Assembly: GCF_000711695.1 (NCBI RefSeq)
Contig: NW_013546942.1
Span: 23,460-87,459 of the forward strand
From: Tilletiaria anomala UBC 951
Taxonomy: Eukaryota > Basidiomycota > Exobasidiomycetes > Georgefischeriales > Tilletiariaceae
Length of the DNA: 64,000 nt
Direction: 5' to 3'
Numbering within the stretch: position 1 is the first letter of the stretch; the number at the start of each line of letters is the position of its first letter. The notes under the pieces are model-generated. The model saw only the letters and a program-made list of their open reading frames with translations, was not told the DNA's origin and ran no database searches. Made by a program: the position numbers and the translations under genes. This document shows positions 1 through 16,815 of the stretch, one piece after another.

Positions 1-870
1 AAGAACTTCGCCGAGAACCATGACGGAGTCGACACGTACTGCTCCAAGGACCGCACCATCCAGGACTGGAACGTCAACAACGGCGACGACTGCGTCAGCT
101 TCAAGCCCAACTCGACTAACTTCCTCTTGCAAAACAGGTACTACAATGGCTCACACGGCACCTCGGTAGGGCCGGTGAGTGGTGTCAGCACCTGCCTTTC
201 GTATAGGTAGGCGAACCAGCATGGAGCTGAACTTACAATGCCCATTTTCCTTTCTCCACTGGTTCAGCTTAGGCAGTACAAAGGCGAAACCGACATCGTG
301 TCGGGCATCTACGTGTACAGCAACAGGTGTCCAACGCGACCGACGGCGTGCGTACCGAGGTGTTGCCAGGCGTGGCGTCCGCGCTAGACAGCCATCTACA
401 GGGTTGCGGTGGCAAAGGCACCGTGCGCAACGTCATGTACGGCACGATGTACGTCCAGCAGATCGACTTCGGTAACAAGATGACGCAATGCTACGACCAG
501 AAGAATGCGACGCTCTGCAACCAGTTCCCCGTGATTCCCTTGTCCCTGCGCGCCAGTGCAGTTCATTGTTCCTCTCGCTCACTGGGTGTACATGCTGCAC
601 TGTGAAACGTACAGTCGTTGCTCAACATCAGCGTCGTCCTGTTCAACAACATGTACGGCACGGCGACTGGTCTGTACTCTCCGTTGTCGGCCACATTGTC
701 TACTTGGCGCAGACGCCCTGCTCCAAACCCCGCGCGACCACCATCAACGTCGTTGTGCCTTGCGGCACCGCCGCCAACGGTAATCTGCCCACTTGCCAGG
801 GCAAAGACAATGCGCTGCTGTACGTCAACTATACCAGCGCGGAACTTCTGTCGAATTGTGCTGTATATAC
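1..870 (+). pseudogene. Decayed GH28 polygalacturonase-like gene, 5' end outside window
   Basis: Glycoside hydrolase family 28 enzymes cut polygalacturonan in pectin and are normally secreted. The start of the window reads in frame 1 with the GH28 landmarks NHDGVD, GDDC and GSHGTSVG. An intron at 175-267 and a second at 531-614 fit good GT/AG signals, and the following exons give RQYKGETDIV, SNATDGVR and LLNISVV. Two reading-frame breaks interrupt the family match: one near 325-326 (two extra bases) and one near 680. The usual RIK motif reads RTE, and the cysteine normally before the HG motif is a tyrosine. Homology-like sequence fades after about 870, and the last open frame stops at 1012. 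I read this as a pseudogene, although a sequencing error could explain either shift. The promoter and N-terminus lie outside the window. Confidence 0.75.
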
Positions 871-1012
871 GCTGCAACACATATTGCTGATCATTAAAGT
901 GTACATGCATGGGGGAGTAGCCGTGGGGTCGCAAGTGTCAGGCCCGACAACGTTGCCGAAATGCGCATGTCGAAAAGGGAAGGCTCAACGCCGAGTGCCT
1001 GTGAACACTTGA

Positions 1013-3133
1013 GTGCTGGACGCTGGGCGGGGCCGACATCTGAAGACAAACAATGGGAAGGATCGGGAACGTAAAAACTAGAGGAGGCCAATGAAGATCA
1101 TTCAACTTTCGAGATATATCCATGCACCACTGGAGCAGTGGAAGGCCGCTCGTGACATCGTGTGATCCCTTGCTTATCGTATCGAGCACACGCCTCGGAG
1201 ACGTCGTGTGTGACCTGAGGGAGACCGCTCTTTCACGTTTGCTTTAATCCTCCCCGCCTTCCGGCTCACCAAAGGTTGCGAGTAGACCATTGTGGCGCTA
1301 TCGACCCGGGCCCACTGGAACCTGGACTCCTATGGATCCCCTTGGCCAGCGTGATTAGATAGCGTTCCCTTCGAGCAACCAGAAACGACCCCCCCCCGGG
1401 GCTGGAAAGGAATGCGCCGGCTGGTGTACATGGCATATTACCTTGACGAGAGGACACTTGTTGGCGAGGTGTGGGGCGTACAGTGAAAATCACTGATTAT
1501 TACCGACGGAAGTTTGACTTGCGAATAAAGCGATGAAGGAGTGGTGACGAGGTGAAGGGCGGCCGGGTGGATACAATGAATCAAGACGCCAAGCACAGCC
1601 AACTGTAGAGGTGTTAGGTGGATTTGATTGAAAAGAAGAATGCCGGATCTGGCGGTGGCGATGGCTTTTGGAGGCCCTTCGCCCTTTGGCCTATGTAACA
1701 GGTATGCACACAGATTGGCACAGGCAGCAGGTACAATCTGCTTGAGGGCGCATCGAGATCCGAGGTAGACCCTGCTTCGATCCAGCTCACTCGTATCCAC
1801 CTGCTGCCAGATGTTCCGCATTCCCATGAAGTGCCTACTACGTATCCACTAACACAGGCTACACAGGGCGACACGTGAGTGACACACGCTGCTTTTCTGA
1901 CCATGAACATTTTAGTCCACATCCAAGCTGTCAAATGTCAAGCATCCAGCAAGCCGCAAGCGTCAGGTCATTAGACACACATGTGAGGCGATGAGGGCGT
2001 CCTTGCGCCCTTCTGCACCGCTGCAGTCCTGATGTCCGCCTATCTCGTTGAGTGTTCTGCTCTGTCCTCAGCAACGTGTAACCCGCTTCCCGCACCACGC
2101 GGTTCTTTACGGATCAGACTTTGGTGTGCCCTGTAGCCCCCCGCTTTTGGAGAACTTAACGTCCTGCGCATGGCAGAATGGGAGGGCGGCGCATGGCGAG
2201 TTCTCGTTCTTTTTGCTTTTCTTTAAAAATGCATTTTTGCTAGCCGTGCAAACATGCGCTATCTCTCCCGAATTTTCGTATCTCTTCTCCTTGCGCCAAT
2301 GCGTGGTGAGTCCGTTCCTGGGACCGCTTGCCAGTTCCTACTCCTGCATACCAAACGGTGCCTTTTGGAGCATTTCGCGGAGAGGTTTGGAGCCTATTTT
2401 TCCTGCAGCATTGCCCGCCAAGCGCGAGCGCCCGCGCGGAGTGCCACGCCATAAAGTGACATACAGGGAAAGTACATACTGGCCACAGACTTCTATTTCT
2501 GTATGGGCCGCCGGCTGCCGCGCTGCAGGGCTCAAGTCTGCCATCACAGCAAGGAGTAAAGAGACTTGGACCTGGGAGCGATGAGACTTTCCTGCGATAG
2601 GAAGAGTACCCTTATCATTCATGATTACCCGTGGAACTCGCAGTGAAACGCAGGTTAGTGGGTGGTAAGGAAGGTCATCATTTCAAAGGAAGGAAGAAAG
2701 GAAGAGAGCTACCAGGCGGCAGGCGTCGGATCGGTGTCGGCATCGACGGGTCACCGCAGCTTCGCTCCCGCGGCCCACCGGAGGGTGGGGAAAGAAAAAA
2801 AAAGTAATCTAGTTGGGCGCATAATCTCGACTTCACAATCTTACCACCGACCGCATCGAGCTTGCAAGCTCGTTCACCTTGTGGGTCCTCCTGCTGTGGT
2901 TGCTGGTTATATTTGCGTCACACGACCAGCTTGGCTGCGTCCTCCCCCTGCCTTCCCTTTGCGTTGCACATCTTCTCCAGCGTCGTCGCCGTCACCATCA
3001 TCATCCCCATTCATTTTCTTCCCTGCATCGCCTTCGCCTCCCTCCGCGCTTACTTTTCCAATCGCCACAGGTGCAAGCGCTTCAGAGTATTGCAACAGTC
3101 CAAGTTTCAAGGCCACGCAAAGAAAAGCCAGAC
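1013..3133. other. Intergenic region, no gene recognised
   Basis: About 2.1 kb between the GH28 remnant and the nucleoside transporter. Open frames here (for example 2048-2584 on +) show no recognisable domain and no convincing splice pattern. The last few hundred bases, pyrimidine-rich around 2950-3060, probably hold the transporter's promoter and 5' leader. Confidence 0.5.
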
Positions 3134-5373
3134 ATGTCGGCCATCGTGCCCAATCTCCCCGAGGTAAGCGTGTGTTTGGAAGAGTGCACGCCGGCTGTGC
3201 CGTGTCTGACCCAGTGGCTGTCCCTGTCGCACCACCTGCCTGGCTGCCTGTAGGAGTTCGTCGCACCGCTCCCCAACGAGACGCGTGAGAACGAGCCCAT
3301 AACATCAGAAAAGCCGCAAGGTTCGGCACGCTCCACCAACTCGGGCGCCGAGCAGGAGCCGGGCAAGTATGCCGCGTACGATGTAGAAGCCGGCCCCGCT
3401 GGCGGCGAGAAGCGCATGCACGCCGCCGGCGAGGACGACTGGCTCGAGCCCGAGATTGGCCGCCCGGTACACAACACCTCGAGTTTCCGCGAGAAGCTAT
3501 CCATCCTGTTACACTCGCGTGGCGCCGTCGTCGTGCGTGACTTTGCGATGATCGCACTTCTGCTCGGCATCTGGATCCCATCGGTCGTGCGCGAGGAGAC
3601 GCGGCACAAATGGGTCATCACCACTTTCTGGGCGTGGGCCTTCATCCTGATCATCCTGTTCCACAAGAGCAAATACATCCCTCAGCGCCCCTTTGTCGTC
3701 GCCATTGAGGCCGTCTGGGGTACCGCCGTGTCCAAGCCGTTCTTCCGCATCCCGTACAACGGCCGCCTCGCGCTCGGCTGGGGCGCGCTCCTCGCGCTCT
3801 TTCTCGGCACGGCCTTTGGTGTCAAGGTGACCGAGACGTCGACGTACGAGCGCAGGGGTATCGCCCTCGTTGGTATTGCCCTCACCTACGGCGGCCTCTT
3901 TGCCATTTCGAGCAACCACCGTGCGGTCCAGGCGCGCACGACCATCCTCGGCTTGGGCCTGCAGATGATCCTCGGCCTGCTTGTCTACAAGACCGGCGCC
4001 GGGTACAGCCTGTTCAACTGGATCAGTGCCGCAGCCACTGACCTCCTTGAGCAGGGCCAGAGCGGCGGTGCCGCCTTTTTCTGGTCTCCCGCCTTTTTGG
4101 AAAACCACTATGTGCATTCTTTTGCCGGACGTAACTGTTGGACTTGAAATCACTGACACTCTCCTTTCCAACCCCTTTAGTTCTTCGTCAACACGCTCAG
4201 CAGCATCATCTTCTTCGTCGCGCTCGCCACCATGCTCTTTTACATCGGCGCCCTCGGCTGGTGCATCAAGAAGTTCGCCTGGTTCTTCCACAAGACGTTC
4301 GCTGTCTCGGGCGCCGAGGCCGTCGTCGCTGCTGCCTCGCCGTTCATTGGGCAGGGCGAGAACTGCGTCCTGACGCGTCCGTACGTCGCCAAGTTCACCG
4401 ACTCGGAATTCCACCAGGTGCTCGTGTCGGGCTTTGCGACGATCGCCGGCTCAGTCTTCATCGCATACGTTCAACTCGGCTTCGAGGGCCGCGAACTGCT
4501 GCTATCATCCATCATGTCCATTCCTGGCTCCATCGCCGCGAGCAAGATCGTAGTACCCGAGACGCAGCGCCCCAAGACGATGGGCAAGGTCGTCCTCAAC
4601 AGGGACGACGAGGACGACGAACCCTCCGCAAAGAGCGTCAATGTCCTCCACTCATTCTCCAACGGCGCTTGGTTCGGAGTCCGCGTCGCTGCGCTCATCT
4701 TCTGCAATGTGCTCTGTTTGGGTGCGTGGCCTGCATCCCAAATGTTTATGATAGATTGCCTTGGCTGACGCCTTCCCACGCCACTTGTCTTTCCTCTTGC
4801 TTGCTTGGGTTGGTGTGTTTTTGACTTGTGTGCCTTGCAGTTTCCCTCGTCCACACGGTTGATGGCATCCTCGGCTGGATCGGACAGTACTGGGGCCTCG
4901 AGCGGGGTGGCCCGTACGAGCTGAGCTTGGAGCTCATGGGTAGCTACCTCTTCTACCCCTTCGTTTTCATGCTTGTAAGTGTTTCATCTTCAGCTTGTGG
5001 CAGGTGGCAGGACATGCGCTGACCATGCTGTGATACTCCTCCCACAACGATCCAGGGTGTTCCTGGTGGCGAAGTGCTCAAGGTGTCCAAGCTGTTTGCG
5101 ACCAAGATTGTCGCCAACGAGTTCGTCGCGTACAGCTCGCTCAGCAAATTGAGGGAGGCCGACACTAACTACCTGACGCCGCACTCGCTACGCATCGCCA
5201 CGCTCCTCCTGTGCGGCTTCGGCAACATCTCCAGCGCCGGCATCAACATCGGCATCCTCAGCGCCATGGCGCCCAAGCGCTCCGCAACCATCATTCGCCT
5301 CACGCCCAGCGCGCTGCTCACCGGTATCCTCGTCACAGCCATGACGGCTGCTATTGGAGGAATGATTGCCTGA
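3134..5373 (+). CDS. Concentrative nucleoside transporter (CNT/SLC28 family)
   Basis: CNT proteins import nucleosides across the plasma membrane, driven by an H+ or Na+ gradient. Five exons join in phase: 3134-3163, 3254-4111, 4181-4721, 4841-4974 and 5056-5373, giving about 626 residues, normal for fungal members. The first 100 or so residues are hydrophilic and presumably cytosolic; the rest alternates long hydrophobic segments. CNT hallmarks include FFVNTLSSIIFF, SIMSIPGSIAASKI followed by VPET, a GVPGGE segment, EFVAYSSL, and near the C-terminus LCGFGNISSAGINIG. The splice after the tyrosine at 4111 was chosen over a GTAACT donor at 4131 because only the former keeps phase and restores the family sequence. 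The first exon codes for only ten residues. Substrate range cannot be judged by eye. Confidence 0.93.
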
Positions 5374-6001
5374 TTCTCATTGATACCTACGGACCCCTGC
5401 TTGGATGACCTGTGGGCTCGCACTGCCATGCGATGCTTCGTATATTCTGCTTTGCTATTGCCGCAGCGTGCAGTATTTTCAAGGTATCTTTATCGCTTCC
5501 CTTATCCACCTTTCGCACTATTGTACTACCTTTTATTTCACTTCAATGGTCATGGGGTTTGCATCCGGTCTTACGAGACGCTCAACAAAGCAGCGCTTCA
5601 AGCAGAGTCCGTCCACTTGGGATGGAAGGGACGTGATTATCGCGTGCTTCTCATTGACCAACCGTCTGCTCCGCAGAGCAGGTACATGGGTCTGTACTAG
5701 TTGCGGTTGACCGCATGATATATGGCTGTGGACTTGTAGTGGAACAGGGCAGAATGTGGCGCGGGGCGATTTTGTTATTTGGCACCACGCGAGCGTGGCT
5801 CCGCGCGAAGATCGGCTTGGGCAACCTCGTCTTCAACTCTCTTTCTCATCTCTCATCTTGCACATACTTTGCTCCTTCACATTCTTCACACACGGCATAT
5901 CCCAACGATCGGATGATCATCGCTTGCGCACCACAAAGCGCTTTGGAAGACGGATTGTGGACACTCTAAAGCGAGCCCTCCTTTTTTGTCAGTGCGTTAA
6001 G
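5374..6001. other. Intergenic region between transporter and ArfGAP gene
   Basis: About 630 bp that should contain the transporter 3' UTR and the ArfGAP promoter. A pyrimidine-rich tract runs over roughly 5830-5890. I see no further gene. Confidence 0.5.
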
Positions 6002-7634
6002 ATGTCTCGCGTGTCACAGAGCAAGGCCCAGACGGAGGCCAATGCCAAGATCCTCCGTGCACTCGTCAAGGTGAGCCGCCGTGAAGCGAGCAGCTTGCTG
6101 TAGCGGACACGGTATACCGTCTTTTGTGCTGATCATCGTCTCGTGCTACCTGCCGTTGTCTGTATTTGCTACGATAAGCAACCGGACAACAAGATGTGTG
6201 CTGATTGCGTGGGTCCAAGAGCGGACCATGTTGCAGGCTGTGTCACCAAGCTAACCTTCCGCCTCGTTACTGTTACGCTATCAGAAACGAAATGGTGATT
6301 TGTCGAAGCTAATGTTTTTCTCGCGATTCCAAGCGTCCACTAACCAATGTCGTCCGATTGACTCGATGGCTTCTGTTGGCTGCAGATCCGCGATGGGCTT
6401 CATGGAATCTGTAAGTCGACCCCTTGAAAAAGTGCAGCCGGTTCGCAATCGGTATGCTCATTCTACCACCATCCCTATCAGTGGCTGCTTCCTTTGCATT
6501 AGATGCTCAGGAATTCACAGGAGCATGGGCACGCATATATCGAAGGGTGCGTTGGCGCAACGCTGCTCGATGTATGACTCGATCCTCACGCGCGCTCCTT
6601 CCTACCCTCGTCTTGCATCGACAGTGAAATCGATCGACCTCGACATTTGGACACCGGAGCAGATGGCTTCGATCCAGGCATGGGGAAACAAACGCGCAAA
6701 TACATACTGGGAAGCACATCTGAAGGCAGGTCATGCCCCGCCAGAGCACAAAGTGGAGGCATTCATCAGGAGCAAGGTGAGTGGCGGACCACCTCTTTTT
6801 GCAGTGCGTCTTCCCCGTGCATTGAACGCCTCCTTTGATACGGCAATGTAGTACGATTCACGAAGATGGGCAAAAGAAGGACCGCTGCCTAACGATCCTT
6901 CCGTGCTGGACGGACCCGGTGCGACACCGTCCGCGCCCGTGCCGACGGCATCCTCTTCCACCAGCCGGTCTGCTGCAGCTGCTCCCCCCCCCAAGGTGTC
7001 AGCTATTGACCTCCTCGGCGGGGATCCTAGCCCTGCACCAGCAAGCACAAGTACTTCAAAGGTTGCCTCGAACGCGCAGCTCAACAATTTCCTCGACGAC
7101 GGCCCGCCACCAGCATCAAAAGTGCGGTCCCTCGCGAACGTCAGTCCTACCCCTCCCTCTGCTCTGCATTCGTCAGCGCCGCGGAAGGCTTCAGGCGGTG
7201 GAGGTGGCCTGTTCGATCTAGACTGGAACGACCCCATTCCTGCAGCTACGAGCCCGACGTCGCCTGGCACGGGTGTTGCAAGTACTACAGCAAACATCAA
7301 AGCCGACATTCTCTCTCTCTTCTCTGCTCCTCGCGCCGCGCAGTCCACTGCTGCCGTGAGCCCTTCCACCGCCAGGAACAATATCAATGGCACTTTTGGC
7401 GGCCTCACGCCCAGCTTTGGACGCCTGGATCTCGGCTCTTCGACAACCGCTCCTCCACCGCCAGCAGGTGCCGATCCGTGGGCCGCCGTGCCGGCAGGGC
7501 AGCAATCCAATGGTAGCCATGACTCGATCTGGGGCGACATGACGAGCGGGATGGCTGCCCCTGCCAAAGCTGGCACGGGCGGAACAGCGCCGCAGAAAGA
7601 CGCATTCGCTGATATTTGGGGAGACTTCAAGTGA
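6002..7634 (+). CDS. ArfGAP protein (AGE2/SMAP-like) with a 10-nt micro-exon
   Basis: ArfGAPs stimulate GTP hydrolysis on Arf GTPases during coat-vesicle formation at the Golgi and endosomes. Seven exons join in phase: 6002-6070, 6179-6208, 6285-6294, 6386-6410, 6482-6546, 6625-6776 and 6852-7634 (377 residues). The N-terminal 120 residues are the GAP domain with a zinc finger C30-x2-C33-x16-C50-x2-C53 and the catalytic arginine in SGIHRSMG (R58). The x16 spacing is met only if the 10-nt exon AAACGAAATG is included; it supplies K34, R35, N36 and the first base of D37. The rest is a Ser/Pro/Ala-rich tail with short FD/DL and WGD-type motifs ending in DAFADIWGDFK. Such motifs are common in coat-binding tails, but that role is inferred. 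The exact AGE2/GTS1/SMAP subfamily is not certain. Confidence 0.9.
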
Positions 7635-7775
7635 TCATATCAGAAGATGCTGGGAACATTGCACGCGGGTTGTAATGTCATGCTAATACGCAGGCAACTC
7701 GAGAGATTTTCTGGGGCCGACGGAAGGCCGTAGAATACACCGAGTGCTGAAAAAGCATGAGGATCACCGCTGCCC

Positions 7776-12236
<4,461 letters not shown>

Positions 12237-12641
12237 CTACATACATCATACATATCCTCCATCTATCCCCCCCATTCTTTGGCTCCTTGGCTCGGATCGG
12301 TGCAGGTGCCTCCGAGCCTGCCTCGGTGGAAAGAGTAGGGTTGTGCCTTGCGCCATCTCGTTGTCCCTCTGCTCGCTCAGCCACTCACCAGGGAAAGCAA
12401 GTTGTGATCGTCGGTTGTTGAAAGCGGGAAGAAGCCGGTTGGGGAAACAGACAGAGGTGCTACACTATATATGGATCCAGACATTCCTTCCCTTTCCCAT
12501 CCCCCCACCGATCTTCAACTCATCCAATTGCAACAGCAGCATCCTCTCTTGCGTGGGCGGCACGGCACCTTCTGTTTCATCTCTCGCGCTCTCTCTCTCA
12601 ACCGCTCCAAGAGGCCAGAGAAAGAAGCAGCGCCGCGCGCA

Positions 12642-13752
12642 ATGGCCGTCTCCAAGACGAACGACGCGAGCAGCCAGGACGAGTTCCAGGCGGCCAAGTC
12701 CGGGACAAGCCCTGTAAAGTCGTTCCTATCCGGCGGCTTTGGAGGCGTCGCCGCCGTTCTCGTCGGACACCCCTTCGACCTGACCAAAACCAGGCTGCAG
12801 ACCGCCGCAGAAGGGACCTACACTGGCGGAATCGACGTTGTCAAAAAGACACTCGCCAAGGATGGCATCCGAGGGTGAGCCTGCTTCTGGTTTGCCCTGT
12901 CGTCGTTCATACTCGTATCGATAACCATCCTCCCCTCTCTCTCTTTTTCTCTGTCGCCAGGATGTACCGCGGCATGCTCCCGCCGCTGCTGGGAGTGACG
13001 CCGATCTTTGCGCTCTCCTTCTGGTCGTACGACATGGGCAAGAAGGTGGTCTACGCGCTGACGCCCAAGCGCACTGACCCGCAACTCTCCTTGCCAGAGC
13101 TAGCTTTTGCCGGCTTCTTCTCCGCCGTACCCACCACACTCATCGCCGGGCCCGCCGAGCGCGTCAAGGTGCTGCTCCAGCTGCAGGGGCAGGGCGCCAG
13201 CGCCGCCGGTCCCAAGTACAATGGCCCCATCGATGTTGTGCGCCAGCTGTACAAGGAGGGAGGCCTCAAGTCAATCTGGCGCGGGTCCGGCGCCACCCTT
13301 GCCCGAGACGGCCCCGGGTCTGCCGCCTACTTTTGCGCGGTGAGTGGTCGCGTCCGCACAGCCAGCATATACCGCACGCGGCAAGTGAGCTGACCTCTCC
13401 TCTCCTACCCCCGACCCCCAACCAGTACGAAACCGTCAAGAAACTCCTCGCACCCGCTGGTGCCGACCCGGCGCAGCTGAACATGCTCAACGTGATCACC
13501 GCCGGCGGCCTGGCCGGCATGGCCATGTGGTCGCTCGCGATTCCGCCAGACGTGATCAAGTCACGCTACCAGGGCGCCCCGCATGGCACATACACCGGCT
13601 TCCTCGACTGCGCGCAGAAGACTGTCGCAAAGGAAGGCGTCAAGGCGCTCTTCAAGGGATTCGGACCAGCCATGGCGCGCGCGTTCCCCGCCAATGCCGC
13701 CACATTTGTCGGCGTAGAGTACTCGCTTCAGCTCATGAACCAGCTGTGGTGA
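12642..13752 (+). CDS. CRC1: Mitochondrial carnitine/acylcarnitine carrier
   Basis: A solute carrier of the inner mitochondrial membrane, likely exchanging acylcarnitine for carnitine to feed fatty-acid oxidation. Three exons, 12642-12874, 12961-13339 and 13426-13752, join in phase for 312 residues, typical of the family. There are three repeats with the carrier signature: GHPFDLTKTRLQ in repeat 1, GPAERVKVLLQLQ in repeat 2 and IPPDVIKSRYQ in repeat 3, each followed by a glycine-rich segment. The C-terminal FPANAATFVGVE is close to the PANA motif of carnitine carriers, which is why I prefer this substrate over ornithine or other amino acids. It is divergent from muskelin, with a 680-bp gap. 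The subfamily call is from memory of motifs and was not tested by alignment. Confidence 0.88.
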
Positions 13753-14990
13753 GCGCAGCGGCGGAGTGGAGTGAACGCGGATGCGACAGGCCCTTTCGCG
13801 AAGCAAGACGAAGAAAGGTCGCGAGTCTCAAGGAAAGCTACAGCGCAGGGCCAAGTCGGAAAGCGGACAGCAGCTATGCCACGAACACGCACCTGCGATG
13901 CGCTGCTTCGACTGCGGCTTTGCGCCACACAATGGCACTGCGATGCTGGCGCCGACGCCGACGCGGAAGCGAGCAAGAGCAAGCAGAGCCCGCATTGTGG
14001 AGCTGTAATGTCTCTTCGCCGTGTAGCCCGCCTCGCGGCGCTGGCTGCGCCTCCACTCGCACATTCAGTCACAAAACGCCCATTTCCCACAACCACAACC
14101 GCATTCGCAAGACACCACCAGCACTACGCACAGCACGCTACACAATACATCTGCGGCGATGACAAGATTACTTATAGCATTTCTCGGCGACGCCGCTAGC
14201 TTGCTGCTGTACATCAGACACAATAAAAGATGCTCCGCGCTAGCGGCTATTCTCAATCATTCATCTTTACTGAGGCGATGACCCGGCCGAAAGTGGTCCC
14301 GTCGCGACAGTCCCCTTTCCTTGCTTGCATGCGGACTCGCACATTTATAATAGACTGCGAATACGGCTCACATCAAGTTACAAAGACAATCGCAATATTG
14401 TCGGTAGTCCCGCTCCTTGTTGCTCTGAAAATGCCTGCAGTCGTTCTATCTGCCCTCGGCCCTGCTTGGTATTCATCGGTAGGGCGCAAGCAGGAAGCCA
14501 ACAGGCGCAAGGATTGATGCGCGACGTCAGGGACAGTGTTTGCGGGCGGCAGATCGCTAGCAGCCAGTCGAGCCGGGTGAATGAACGAGGCGAAGAGTGT
14601 AAAGAACGTGTAATGGCGAAGGATGAGTGCCTTACCTCCATCCCAAACGAGACAGAGGAAAAAGGCCAGATCATACCTCGCAAAGTGAAGCGTCCGTCGG
14701 CGACAGCACCGCTCTCTCCCAAGGGAGGTAATGCGATGCGCCTGTTTGCTTTGGGCCCGGCATGAAACTTGCACAGCGGTGGAGGATGCCACTGTGAAGC
14801 GATTAATGGGCCCCTGTTCACCACGTCCATATCGCGACAGCAAGATGCAGTTCAAAAAGGTACCACGTGAGGAGAGCAGGGGTCAGAGGAGAGCTAGAAT
14901 GGGAACATAGTCGACACGAGGAGAGAGGGGAGTGGCAAGTGCAGAGGGCAATGTGTGATCACCACTACCATCACCAGCGCTGACGGCGCG
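13753..14990. other. Convergent intergenic region
   Basis: About 1.2 kb between the stop codons of the carrier (+) and the acid phosphatase (-). It should hold both 3' UTRs. The open frames present on both strands are short, rich in Arg/Ser and look like chance frames of GC-rich DNA. Confidence 0.5.
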
Positions 14991-16815
14991 TTATTTCTCC
15001 TTGGCATTACACTCTTGCGAATATGACAGCCCGTCGGGATGTCGTAGTGCACGCGTAAGCTCCAGGAATGCCTCGAGCGTGCAGAATTCCGGATGCCCTT
15101 GCCCTTGTGATGAAGATGTAGAAGGGGAGCCAGCCGCGAGCGAGGCGAGGTGCTTGCCGGGTGCTGCGCAGCCGGGTAGGCGCAGAGTTTCGTCACCAAA
15201 TCGTAATCTGACATCTGTGGCGGAGTATTCAACACGGCTGCGTTCCATCAGGACCTGCGTGCAAGCTCTGTGCCATGGCACAACAAGAGGAAGGGGAGGG
15301 GAGAAAGACTCACAGTGTGGCGCACGCGCGGGTGTGCCCAGCCCCAACATGGATCCCCACCGCGCAAAGCGATGTTGATGGACGTGTGGCCGTTCATCCT
15401 TAAATAGTTCAATGCCCAGGCTGGCCGTGAAGGCGGGCCAGCGGTCGCGGAACGCGTCAAGCGTGCAGAGCATGCCTGCGAGCGATGTGTCGTGCGCGGC
15501 GTAAAGGCCCAGCTTTAACTTCTCTCCCTGTTTCCCCCCCTGACTGACGCCACTATCCGCCTTGGCCTCGAGCCGGTCCGCGACGCTGTTGAGGAAGGGG
15601 CCCATGGCGAGGCGGCGGAATTTGGCACGCTTATGCGGGTCCGGTGCCAAGTAGGCGATAAACCATTCGGCGACGACGGCGCGCTCCATTTCGCGCAGCA
15701 GCGACGTGGGCGCATGCGCACTGTCACGAAAGCACGCAGGGACGGTAATACCGTGCGCGACGGCCGCGTTGACTGTGTCGAGAATGCCATTGAGGCGCGG
15801 GTGCGAGTCGACGCGCACGGCGTGCCCGTCATTGTGCGGTGCTATAACCGAGTCATACTTCGCCAAGTGTGGGTTCCACAGCCGCGCAGCGTATGATGAG
15901 AAGAACTGGTCCAGGTGCCGTAGGGTGCCGCACGCGACCGTGTTTGGCAGCAGATCTTCGACAGACATGTCTCTGTGGGGTGCGAAGGAGGGAGACGAGT
16001 CAGACCTGGCGCAGGGCGGTGGGAAGAGGTGCGTCGAAGAATGCAGAAAAGGACGTACCTCACCAACAGCTGAGGCGCAAATCCCCCCTTTGGACTCTCA
16101 GCGAGATCGCCGCTCGCGGGCGGCGCGGCGGAGGGGTCCCGGTCAGGGCGAGACAGCAAGCCGGCGACGATCTGCTGCAGGCTCTCGACGGTCCTAGGCA
16201 TGTTGGTGCTCCGAAAGTAGAAACTGTCCGTGTCCTCTGCAGATAGCTTATTCAGATCGGGGAGGAAGCCGAGCTGGTCGGCGTACAGCTTTCGTAAACG
16301 CTGGCCAACGGCAAAGGTGGAGCTGCGTCCCAAGTCAGTCAGCTCGCCGTAGAGGCTTGTTGCATCAAAAGGCAAGGGGAGCTTGTGGGTGTGTCAGTTG
16401 CAAAGCAAGCAAGCACTGAGGACGTAAGGAAGAAAGGAGAGACGCACCAGTCACCATTGTGTACATCCTTTGGGCGTCCGCGCTCGTCCATCACCTCGAC
16501 AGCCCTTGTGGTCGCAGAGATTGCATCTCCATCTTGATTGCGCAGCACGGCGGCCCGGAACCTGTTGGCCTCATGGCACAAATTCCAGCGCGTCGGTATC
16601 GGCGGATTGGATTGAGCGAGGCGGGCACGGACGGGTGTGCGCTCGCCGTGGCGGACAATGTAGTGGACTTGCTGGAGAGACAAAGGCGACTTTTCACCAG
16701 GAGCGGCCGTGGGCGGAGGTTCGTAGGCAAAGTTGCACGACTGCGCCAGGCCGTACGGTGCGTTGGAGGAGTACGACGAGCTGGAGGCGAGCGTGTCTGG
16801 CTGGTTTGGGTCCAT
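14991..16815 (-). CDS. Histidine acid phosphatase (branch 2), ACP6-like
   Basis: A phosphomonoesterase of the histidine phosphatase superfamily. The catalytic motif RHGERTP sits at residues 55-61 and the proton-donor motif AAHDTSLAG is near the C-terminus. The exons are about 16815-16444, 16381-16059 and 15972-14991. Exons 2 and 3 join cleanly at a GTACGT donor and CACAG acceptor. The first junction is awkward: the good GTGCGT donor at 16447 is out of phase, and the in-phase choices (GTCTCT at 16443 or GTACAC upstream) are poor. A further GTGAGT near 15313 could mark another intron, but the frame is open through it. The length is about 558 residues. There is no evident signal peptide, so an intracellular lipid or small-phosphate substrate is more likely than secreted phytase activity; this is inference. 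Confidence 0.8.

Noticed and set aside
2048-2584. 178-codon frame on the plus strand.
   Set aside because: Its composition looks like translated non-coding DNA (many Cys/Phe/Ser runs), no motif, and no neighbouring exon in phase.
3509-4414. 301-codon minus-strand frame.
   Set aside because: Antisense to the nucleoside transporter, spans its second intron, and has only charged low-complexity sequence.
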